DNA of 5,818 nucleotides. It comes from Pseudopedobacter sp. Its GTDB lineage: Bacteria > Bacteroidota > Bacteroidia > Sphingobacteriales > Sphingobacteriaceae. A model generated the notes under the pieces. That model searched no databases. It was not told the DNA's origin and was given only the letters and a program-made list of their open reading frames with translations. The stretch is from positions 1 to 5,818 of the forward strand of contig JACMNZ010000317.1 of the NCBI GenBank assembly GCA_014378285.1, read 5' to 3'. A program made the translations under genes and the position numbers. Shown in pieces: positions 1 through 5,694 of the stretch (position 1 is its first letter; the number at the start of each line of letters is the position of its first letter).

Positions 1-128
1 CTAAAAAAGGAGAGATTGCTTTGGCAAATATCAGTAATGATGTAATGGCTTTATTTGAAATGACCCGTTTAGATAAGGTTTTTAATATTTATGATAATAC
101 TGAAGAAGCAATAAAGAGCTTAAAATAA
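1..128 (+). CDS. STAS-domain protein (anti-sigma factor antagonist type), C-terminal fragment
   Basis: Only the last 41 codons are present; the gene starts before the window. The reading frame has codons starting at position 3 and ends with TAA at 126-128. The tail contains NISNDVMALFEMTRLDKVF followed by NIYDNTEEAIKSL. This matches the end of STAS domains of the SpoIIAA/RsbV type, where a helix of the form 'V..lfe.t.Ld.vF' precedes a short strand and a final 'eeAi..l' helix. Proteins of this family are small cytoplasmic partners that bind an anti-sigma or switch kinase when unphosphorylated. The phosphorylatable Ser/Thr would lie upstream, so it cannot be checked. The stop codon shares one base with the ATG of the following ATPase (TAATG), which supports a functional pair. 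A larger protein ending in a STAS domain cannot be excluded. Confidence 0.8.
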   Translation, partial: KKGEIALANISNDVMALFEMTRLDKVFNIYDNTEEAIKSLK

Positions 129-676
129 TGGTAGTTAAAACAGGTAATCTTACATTAGAAATTCCCGTTCAAATCACAACTTACCGTGTATTTATAGATC
201 AGTGTTTAGAATTTGTTACAGAAAATTCTTCATTAGGTAAAGATTTTAAAAGAACGGCCAAGTTTAAATTAGCTATTATGGAACTTCTTACTAACGCCAT
301 GAAGCATTGTAAAGCGGTTTCTTATATAGATATTCAATGTTATCCTGATAAAGTTGTTGTAAAAAAAATTGATAACGGACAGCGTTTTACATTTAAAGAT
401 GTTGATACTGATAAATATTATGATTTTCCTATTGATCCATTTGCGGAACCTTTAAAAATTAATGCTCGTTTAGGCAATAATTACACACTTTTTATAAATA
501 TTAAAAGCAAGAATCAAATAGAATTTTTAGAACCACCTGCAATAGATTATCTTTCTTTAGAGGAAGTACCAGAAAATTTTGGATTAATGATTATTAAACA
601 ATGTTGTGATACTTTTCATTATCAATACAATAAAGCACTTTCCCAAAATATTTTTGAAGTTATTTTCCAACTTTAA
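128..676 (+). CDS. GHKL-type ATPase, RsbW/SpoIIAB-like anti-sigma or switch kinase, divergent
   Basis: A 182-residue cytoplasmic protein with features of the HATPase_c_2 group. The N-box is clear: MELLTNAMKH at residues 51-60, with Glu52 (the position of the catalytic base in SpoIIAB-type kinases) and Asn56 (Mg-ATP ligand). The G1 box is IDNGQRF at 81-87, with Asp82 and Gly84. A degenerate G2 box is NFGLMIIKQ at 150-158, with one glycine of the usual G-x-G replaced. About 65 residues separate G1 from G2, much longer than in typical RsbW/SpoIIAB proteins, so the ATP-lid region carries an insertion. No membrane segment is seen. The ATG at 128 overlaps the upstream STAS stop by one base, giving the classic antagonist/kinase arrangement. 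The expected role is to bind or phosphorylate the STAS partner and release or sequester a third protein. The target is unknown and need not be a sigma factor. Confidence 0.78.
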   Translation: MVVKTGNLTLEIPVQITTYRVFIDQCLEFVTENSSLGKDFKRTAKFKLAIMELLTNAMKHCKAVSYIDIQCYPDKVVVKKIDNGQRFTFKDVDTDKYYDFPIDPFAEPLKINARLGNNYTLFINIKSKNQIEFLEPPAIDYLSLEEVPENFGLMIIKQCCDTFHYQYNKALSQNIFEVIFQL

Positions 677-710
677 AATACCCCACCTCGCCCGCTTTTT
701 ATTCTTCATT
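677..710 (+). other. C-rich, G-poor spacer after the regulatory pair
   Basis: This stretch directly follows the ATPase stop codon. It has 13 C and only 2 G in 34 bases, in an otherwise AT-rich region, and includes a T-run at 696-700. No G-rich complementary stretch lies nearby, so it does not form an intrinsic terminator hairpin. C-rich, G-poor RNA is the type of sequence Rho binds, so a Rho-loading site is one possible reading. A remnant of a dispersed intergenic repeat is another. Function is not shown by the sequence. Confidence 0.3.
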
Positions 711-714
711 TAAT

Positions 715-742
715 GATTATGATTTTATATTTGAGCATAATC
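715..742 (+). promoter_or_regulatory. 7-bp inverted repeat flanking a candidate -7 box
   Basis: GATTATG at 715-721 is perfectly complementary to CATAATC at 736-742, with a 14-base spacer that contains TATATTTG. The arrangement could be a binding site for a dimeric regulator overlapping the promoter, or a weak hairpin. In sequence this AT-rich, a repeat of this size can arise by chance, so confidence is low. Confidence 0.25.
726..733 (+). promoter_or_regulatory. Candidate Bacteroidota -7 promoter element (TAnnTTTG) for the glycosyltransferase genes
   Basis: TATATTTG matches the known Bacteroidota -7 consensus TAnnTTTG and lies 17 bases before the GT8 start codon. Transcription would begin near 738-741, giving a very short leader. 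No convincing TTTG -33 element is found at the usual distance upstream, where the sequence is TTCTTCA. The site is therefore a half-match promoter candidate that could give the biosynthesis genes expression independent of the STAS/ATPase pair. Confidence 0.35.
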
Positions 743-750
743 TAATTTTA

Positions 751-1647
751 ATGACTACCCAAAAAGATAAAATACATATTGCGTTAGCTAGTAATAATGG
801 TTATGTAATTTTATTGGCAGCATTAATAAAATCGATAGATTATCATCATAAAAGTGATGAAGAGATTGTTTTCCATATTTTAAACGATAAAATCTCTTCA
901 AAAAACCAAAATAAAGTAAATGCTTCCATAAGCAATTCATCAAAAATTAAATTGAGGTGGCTAAATGCAGAAAACGTTTTCCCAAAAGATGTAAAATTCC
1001 CTGCAGACAATTCTGCTTTTCCTAAAACAGCTTATTTAAGATTATTTGCTCCCTACATTTTAGATAAAGAGATTAAAAAACTTCTTTATTTTGATGTTGA
1101 TATGATCGTTAAAAATGATGTTTCCGAAATTTGGAACATCGATTTACAAAGTTATACCATGGCAGCAGTTTTGGATGTTGGCAAAACCGTAGGTTGTGTT
1201 TGGGGAGGTATTCCAAATTATAAAGAATTAGGCTTGCCAGCTGATGCAAAATACTTTAACTCGGGTTTGATGATCATTGATTGTGAAAAATGGCGACAAG
1301 AAAACATCCCTCAAAAAGTATTTAAAGCCATGGATGATCATATTGAACATGTAAATTATGCAGATCAATACGGTTTAAATGTTGTTTTTGCACAAAACTG
1401 GTTAGAAATAGACCCCATGTGGAATTGGTTTGCAAATAATTATCATCCAAAACCAAAATGTATTCATTTTTTAGATATTAAGCCGTTTTTTAAATCATAC
1501 CAATCTGATGAGCAGTTTAGAAAAGAATTTTTCAAGTATTTGGATATGACATCTTGGAAAGGTATGCCCTTAAAAAGTGATTTTTATAGATTACTTCACA
1601 AAGCGTTAATTAAATTTAAGAAAAAAATAAAAAATATATTGCCTTAA
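751..1647 (+). CDS. Glycosyltransferase family 8 (LgtC-like retaining hexosyltransferase)
   Basis: A 298-residue GT-A fold enzyme, close to the usual length of bacterial GT8 proteins. The N-terminus (IHIALASNNGYVILLAALIKSI, residues 8-29, in two parts: the nucleotide-binding strand, then a helix) fits the family. The metal-binding DxD is DVD at 115-117, in the context LLYFDVDMIV. FNSGLMIID at 169-177 is the acceptor/donor-site block. ADQ at 204-206 matches the family's D-Q motif, and IHF at 238-240 supplies the His that completes the metal site, followed by the conserved KPF. The C-terminus is strongly basic (HKALIKFKKKIKNI), as in LgtC, and probably tethers the enzyme to the inner membrane. 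Family members transfer galactose or glucose from UDP-sugars with retention; which sugar is used here cannot be told. ATG 751 is the first start and has no SD sequence. A 74-base gap separates it from the regulatory pair. Confidence 0.92.
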   Translation: MTTQKDKIHIALASNNGYVILLAALIKSIDYHHKSDEEIVFHILNDKISSKNQNKVNASISNSSKIKLRWLNAENVFPKDVKFPADNSAFPKTAYLRLFAPYILDKEIKKLLYFDVDMIVKNDVSEIWNIDLQSYTMAAVLDVGKTVGCVWGGIPNYKELGLPADAKYFNSGLMIIDCEKWRQENIPQKVFKAMDDHIEHVNYADQYGLNVVFAQNWLEIDPMWNWFANNYHPKPKCIHFLDIKPFFKSYQSDEQFRKEFFKYLDMTSWKGMPLKSDFYRLLHKALIKFKKKIKNILP

Positions 1648-1667
1648 AAGATTTTTGTCTTACTTTG
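1638..1667 (+). promoter_or_regulatory. Weak candidate internal promoter before the first GT2 gene
   Basis: ATTG at 1638-1641 and TTACTTTG at 1660-1667 are 18 bases apart, a spacing that fits Bacteroidota -33 (TTTG) and -7 (TAnnTTTG) elements. Each box has one mismatch. Transcription would start around 1674, about 28 bases before the ATG at 1702. The -33 box would overlap the end of the GT8 gene. Read-through from upstream is an equally good explanation for expression of the downstream genes. Confidence 0.2.
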
Positions 1668-1701
1668 AGATTAAGTTTTTGGTCTATCTTCTTGATATTT
1701 G

Positions 1702-2481
1702 ATGAACATTTTTAATGATATTACTTTACTGATAACACATTATAATAGAAGTAGATCTTTAGAGCAGCTTTTAAAGACATTTGAGGCATTAGAAACGCAG
1801 TTTGGTAATGTTATAGTTTCTGATGACGCTAGTAACCCACAACATCTTGATCAAGTAAAGGAATTACAGCAACAATTTAATTTTGAGCTGATTACGACCC
1901 CTTTAAATAAAGGATTGGGTAACAATATTAATAAAGGACAAGACGCTGTAAAAACGCTTTATACATTGTACATTCAAGAAGATTTTATACCGAAACTAAA
2001 GTTTATAGAAAAATTAAATTTGGCGCATCAATTTATGCAGCAAGAACCAGATTTAGACTTTGTTAGATTTTATGCCTACTTTAAGTATCCATTTTTAAAA
2101 AATATTAAAGAAGGTTTTGGAGAGGTTGCTTTCAAATCTTTAAATATTTGGGAGGGATATAGAAAGTTTTACGTTTACAGCGATCATCCACATTTGCGTA
2201 GAAGTAACTTTTTTGAAAAATTTGGAAGATATCAAGAAGGGATAAAATCTGACCGAACGGAGTATAAAATGATGATGCAGGTTTTAAGTAAAAAACCAAA
2301 GGTTTACTTTTATCAAAAAATTACAGAATTAATTGATCAAGAAAACACAAGCAAAGAGCCAAGTACCGTTAAACGTAACTTTTGGAGAAATAACAATAGT
2401 TTTTTAGTAAATAATTTGCGGGAAGTTTATCGTTGTTTGAGATTCAACATCGATTTATTAATCTATAAGCTGAAAGGATAA
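1702..2481 (+). CDS. Glycosyltransferase family 2, GT-A fold
   Basis: A protein of 259 residues when started at ATG 1702; a TTG three bases earlier is open but less likely. The start ITLLITHYNRSRSLEQLL (residues 7-24) is the typical GT2 first strand and helix. VIVSDDAS at 37-44 is the nucleotide-binding Asp block. The position of the metal-binding DxD is taken by IQEDF (91-95), so the motif is QED, a variant seen in GT2 enzymes. The segment around 120-190 holds the acceptor-binding half, with Glu187 in SDRTEYKMM a possible general base. The tail (about 226-259) is basic and aromatic, without a clear membrane span. It probably adds one sugar to the lipid-linked repeat unit at the cytoplasmic face; donor and linkage are unknown. 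It follows the GT8 gene by 54 bases and its TAA overlaps the next ATG. Confidence 0.85.
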   Translation: MNIFNDITLLITHYNRSRSLEQLLKTFEALETQFGNVIVSDDASNPQHLDQVKELQQQFNFELITTPLNKGLGNNINKGQDAVKTLYTLYIQEDFIPKLKFIEKLNLAHQFMQQEPDLDFVRFYAYFKYPFLKNIKEGFGEVAFKSLNIWEGYRKFYVYSDHPHLRRSNFFEKFGRYQEGIKSDRTEYKMMMQVLSKKPKVYFYQKITELIDQENTSKEPSTVKRNFWRNNNSFLVNNLREVYRCLRFNIDLLIYKLKG

Positions 2482-3371
2482 TGATGTATGTAGCGCCTTT
2501 CATATTACCAAGTTGGTTAAAGCACCATCAATTTCCCAAGAAAAGTTTTTTTGATTTGAGTGTTGATGAGATTAACATTATAAAAACTGGCTTAAATAAA
2601 TTGCAATCTACAGAACCAGAAATATCTATCATTATCCCGGCCTGGAACGAAGAAAACAATATTTTTAGAACACTTTCTTCCATAGCTTCAAATAAAACAG
2701 AAAGAAAAGTTGAGTTAATTGTTGTCAATAATAACTCTACGGATAAAACTCAGCAAATTTTAGACAAACTGGGCATAAAAAGTTTATTCCAACCTCAACA
2801 AGGTATTACATTCGCTAGGCAAATGGGATTGGAAAATGCAAAAGGGAAATATCATTTATGTGCAGATTCGGATACTTTTTATCCACCAAAATGGATTGAT
2901 ACCATGGTAAAACCATTGGAAGATTCCGAAAAAATTGTTGGTGTTTACGCAAGATATGCTTTCATCCCCGAAAGGGAAGGAGAACGTCTATTCTTTTGGA
3001 TTTATGAAAGGTTGGCCGGAATTATCATTAGACTTAGGAAAAGGAAGAGGGAACATATCAATTTTTTAGGTTTCAATATGGGTTTTAAAACTGCTGTTGG
3101 TTTTGCAAATGGTGGTTTTAAAGTTAAAAATGTACGTAAATTTGACAATGCTCATGGAAGCGATGATTATGTTGATGAATCTGAAGATGGCAGAATGGCG
3201 GTAAACTTGATGAAATCTGGAGAATTACATTTAATTATCGATAAAAAAGCAAGGGTTTTTACATCATCAAGAAGATTATTGGCTGAAGGAGGGATTTTGA
3301 AAGCATTTAATCATAGATTTAAGCTCCATATAAAAAGATTATCTGAATATCTAAACGGTAATGAAATTTGA
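2481..3371 (+). CDS. Glycosyltransferase family 2, GT-A fold, inverting type
   Basis: A 296-residue GT2 with the complete set of family motifs. After an N-terminal extension of about 46 residues comes EISIIIPAWNEENNI (47-61), the first GT-A strand. VVNNNSTDKT at 81-90 is the nucleotide-binding block, with Asn in place of the usual first Asp. CADSDTFYPPKW at 127-138 contains the DxD as DSD (129-131). GFNMGF (197-202) forms the acceptor loop. ESEDGRMA at 233-240 carries the Glu-Asp pair expected to hold the catalytic base. FTSSRR at 260-265 is the late SxRR motif of this GT2 branch. No transmembrane helix is evident, though 170-184 is hydrophobic (FFWIYERLAGIIIRL) and may bind the membrane. The ATG at 2481 overlaps the previous stop by one base; a second ATG at 2484 is an equal start. 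The sugar donor is unknown. Confidence 0.9.
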   Translation: MMYVAPFILPSWLKHHQFPKKSFFDLSVDEINIIKTGLNKLQSTEPEISIIIPAWNEENNIFRTLSSIASNKTERKVELIVVNNNSTDKTQQILDKLGIKSLFQPQQGITFARQMGLENAKGKYHLCADSDTFYPPKWIDTMVKPLEDSEKIVGVYARYAFIPEREGERLFFWIYERLAGIIIRLRKRKREHINFLGFNMGFKTAVGFANGGFKVKNVRKFDNAHGSDDYVDESEDGRMAVNLMKSGELHLIIDKKARVFTSSRRLLAEGGILKAFNHRFKLHIKRLSEYLNGNEI

Positions 3372-4339
3372 ATCAACAGCAACATATCCCAAATAATATC
3401 ATCACCAAAATTATAAGTTTGTATGTGAGATTGCAATATGGCAAACTCCATCATGACGTTAGGTATTATTATCGAGATACTTATTATTGCCAATTTATTC
3501 AATGGAAATACTTTTTTAGGGATTATATATTCAAAAAGAAGTATAAAACCATTTCATTTAACGGCGAGTTTGCTCCAGAGCTAGAATTTGTAATTCCTTT
3601 TGCTTATTGGCATTTTAAAAATGGAACTCTATTAAAAACCGAAGGTGCAAAATTTACTTCTGAAATGTATTTTTTCTCTCCCCATCATCAAGAAGTTTTT
3701 GAGGTGCGCACCAATGAAGGAAATTACAATTACGAAACGCCAAGAATTCTTTACAGTCAGGATTATGACATCAATAAATGGGAAAAAGTGCCTTACAAAT
3801 CTTATTTTAAAAATGATATTTACGTTTTTGATAAACCTATTTTAATGGTTGCCAATCGTTACAATACAGAATGGGACGGGCCGCCAATTAGTTTTTTCAG
3901 TATAGAAAATTTAAAATATATTTTTGATTTATTGGGCAAAAAATATCAGATTGTTTACAATCGCCCTAAGGCAAAAAATATTACTTCTGATACTAGCGAA
4001 GTAAACGATTTAAACGAATACGATTGGATAAAAGAAAAATATCCTGAGGTTGTTTTAATGGACGATTTATTCGCTGAAAACAAGATTAAAGCTAAAAATT
4101 ATAATCATTTTCAGATGTGCGTTTATGCCAATGCAGATAAATTTATTTCTATCCATGGCGGCACAGCAGCATTGGCAAGTTGTTTTGAAGGTTCAAATAT
4201 CATACTTTCTAAAAAAGGTCCAGAACATCATTTTGGATGTTTCCAAAAGCTTTTCCCGAAACTTTCTGATGCAACAATTTACCATGCTAAAACAGATCAA
4301 GAACTGAAAAATTACGTCCACCATTATTTAAAAGATTAA
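3368..4339 (+). CDS. Unrecognised protein of a polysaccharide locus, possible GT-B-like glycosyltransferase
   Basis: A 323-residue protein that I do not place in a named family. The N-terminal 60 residues are very rich in Tyr, Phe and basic residues (for example VRYYYRDTYY at 31-40). A mixed region follows to about 150. A second half begins with KPILMVANRYNTEW (156-169) and contains FISIHGGTAALAS at 259-271, then EGSNIIL (274-280) and KKGPEHHFG (282-290). The pattern of a strand, His-Gly-Gly-Thr, a helix and a further strand resembles the donor-site region of GT-B fold transferases, and NLKYIFDLLGKKY fits a helix of such a domain. No signal peptide or membrane span is seen. No in-frame ATG occurs before codon 100. 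TTG 3368 is preferred because only one sense codon separates it from the in-frame stop at 3362-3364 and it gives a 4-base TTGA overlap; TTG 3419 and GTG 3425 are alternatives. The neighbours suggest a sugar-transfer role, which is inference. Confidence 0.7.
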   Translation: MNQQQHIPNNIITKIISLYVRLQYGKLHHDVRYYYRDTYYCQFIQWKYFFRDYIFKKKYKTISFNGEFAPELEFVIPFAYWHFKNGTLLKTEGAKFTSEMYFFSPHHQEVFEVRTNEGNYNYETPRILYSQDYDINKWEKVPYKSYFKNDIYVFDKPILMVANRYNTEWDGPPISFFSIENLKYIFDLLGKKYQIVYNRPKAKNITSDTSEVNDLNEYDWIKEKYPEVVLMDDLFAENKIKAKNYNHFQMCVYANADKFISIHGGTAALASCFEGSNIILSKKGPEHHFGCFQKLFPKLSDATIYHAKTDQELKNYVHHYLKD

Positions 4340-5694
4340 TGAAAGGCGAAGGTAATTATTGGATAAAATCTGGTTTCATTAACGTTTTGCAAAATTTTGC
4401 AAGCGTTCTTTTTGGTTTTGGTAGTTTCTTTTTTTTAGTAAGGATATTAAGCAAGAACGATTTTGGAGAATGGACGGTTTACATGACCACTATCACCATT
4501 TTAAACATTTTTAGGGATGGTTTAATAAAAAATGCGTTGATAAAATTTCTATCGGGAGCAAGTGATGAGGATAAGCCAAAAATCATGACTGCTGCTTTTA
4601 CTATCAATATAATCATTACGATAGTCATTGTTATCCTAAACCTTGCTTTGGGAGGGTTATTAGCCAAATTATTAAATTCCCCAGAGCTGGTAAATTTATT
4701 TTATTTGTTCAATATCATTTATATTTTAAATGGGTTTTTAACTCAATATAATTGCATAGAGCAAGCCAATTTTAAATTTAAGGGGGTTTTTGTTTCTAAT
4801 ACAGTCTTCCAAGCTATTTATTTTTCCTATGTACTTTATTGTTTTGTTTTTAAAATCAATATTCCACTTTATCATTTGGTAATGGTACAAATTTTTGGAT
4901 CTGCCATAGCCATGGTAATCGCCTATTTTTATGCTAAACCGTATTTACACTTTGCTATCGGTTTTTATAAAACATGGATGCTTAAGCTTTTTAACTACGG
5001 TAAATATGCTTTTGGAACCTCTATGAGTTCTATTTTATCTGGAAGTGTAGATCAAATGATGCTTTCTGGGATTATTGCGCCTGCGGCTTCTGGTGTTTTT
5101 AATGTGGCTGTAAAAATTGTGAATTTGATAGATATTCCAACCAGTGCGATGGCTAATATCGTTTTCCCACAAAGTGCTAAACGGATGGAAACAGAGGGGA
5201 AGGAATCTATAAAATATCTTTATGAAAAATCTGTAGGAACTATTTTAGCGATTTTGATTCCCGGATTAATCTTTATTTATATTTTTCCAGATCTTATTTT
5301 ATACCTATTAGCTGGTGATAAATATACAAACGCAGGCTCTATACTAAGAGTTACACTTTTATATACATTACTAATCCCGTTTGGTAGGCAGTTTGGGACA
5401 ATCTTAGATTCTATTGGTAAAACAAAAACCACTTTTTATATCGTAGTGATAACTGCCACAACAAATTTGATTTTAAACTATTTCTTTATAAAAAACATAG
5501 GCATTATAGGAGCGGCTTATGCCACGCTAATTTCAAATATCATAGGTTTTATCATTGCCCAAATTATTTTAAGGAGAGAACTAGGTGTAAAGTTTTATCA
5601 TAGTTTTGTTTATGCATATCGCTTTTATCCAGAGTTTTATGCCATTTTTGTAAAACCACAATGGCTAAAATTTAAAAATAGGAGCAAGGTATGA
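4339..5694 (+). CDS. Wzx-type oligosaccharide flippase (MOP superfamily, polysaccharide biosynthesis protein)
   Basis: A 451-residue integral inner-membrane protein, within the usual Wzx length range of about 400-500. About 12 hydrophobic segments can be drawn, roughly at 12-35, 45-65, 84-111, 116-135, 150-171, 178-198, 226-246, 253-275, 298-323, 335-357, 364-384 and 388-411. The N-terminal pattern (residues 11-57), with VRILSKNDFGEW at 34-45 after the first helix, is the familiar start of polysaccharide-synthesis MOP proteins ('vaRlLs.edyG.w'). The later half keeps the repeat features GSVDQMMLSGIIAPAASGVF at 235-254 and GIIGAAYATLISN at 388-400. It is expected to flip an undecaprenyl-linked repeat unit from the cytoplasmic to the periplasmic face. 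The C-terminus, after the last helix, is basic. Its ATG overlaps the upstream TAA by one base, and its own TGA overlaps the next ATG by four. Paralogues for other lipid-linked glycans exist, so the exact substrate is not known. Confidence 0.92.
   Translation: MKGEGNYWIKSGFINVLQNFASVLFGFGSFFFLVRILSKNDFGEWTVYMTTITILNIFRDGLIKNALIKFLSGASDEDKPKIMTAAFTINIIITIVIVILNLALGGLLAKLLNSPELVNLFYLFNIIYILNGFLTQYNCIEQANFKFKGVFVSNTVFQAIYFSYVLYCFVFKINIPLYHLVMVQIFGSAIAMVIAYFYAKPYLHFAIGFYKTWMLKLFNYGKYAFGTSMSSILSGSVDQMMLSGIIAPAASGVFNVAVKIVNLIDIPTSAMANIVFPQSAKRMETEGKESIKYLYEKSVGTILAILIPGLIFIYIFPDLILYLLAGDKYTNAGSILRVTLLYTLLIPFGRQFGTILDSIGKTKTTFYIVVITATTNLILNYFFIKNIGIIGAAYATLISNIIGFIIAQIILRRELGVKFYHSFVYAYRFYPEFYAIFVKPQWLKFKNRSKV
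5680..5684 (+). promoter_or_regulatory. Shine-Dalgarno-like AGGAG before the fucosyltransferase start
   Basis: AGGAG ends six bases before ATG 5691 and lies inside the flippase reading frame. It is the clearest purine-rich ribosome-binding motif in front of any start in this window; the other starts lack one. It supports ATG 5691 as the true start of the next gene. Confidence 0.5.

Noticed and set aside
691..703. GC stretch followed by a T-run, resembling the end of an intrinsic terminator
   Set aside because: No upstream G-rich arm exists to pair with the C-rich bases, so no stem can form.
1648..1690. Short inverted repeat AAGAT/ATCTT in the gap before the first GT2 gene
   Set aside because: The arms are only five bases, 33 bases apart, and AT-rich; this is expected by chance.
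1699..1701. TTG as the start of the first GT2 gene
   Set aside because: An ATG follows immediately at 1702 and gives the same protein less one residue, so the ATG is the better choice.
2528..2728. Open frame of 66 codons on the minus strand
   Set aside because: It lies wholly inside the well-supported GT2 gene, has no recognisable motif, and its content mirrors conserved codons of the + strand.
3311..3502. Open frame of 63 codons on the minus strand across the GT2/unrecognised-gene junction
   Set aside because: It overlaps two + strand genes that are tightly coupled, and the peptide shows no family features.
3645..3845. Second + strand frame of 66 codons inside the unrecognised gene, and a similar one at 4125-4307
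   Set aside because: Both are alternate-frame shadows of the 323-residue reading frame, with no domain or start-site support.
4479..4667. Open frame of 62 codons on the minus strand with hydrophobic content
   Set aside because: The hydrophobic character comes from reading the opposite strand of flippase transmembrane codons; there is no independent support.
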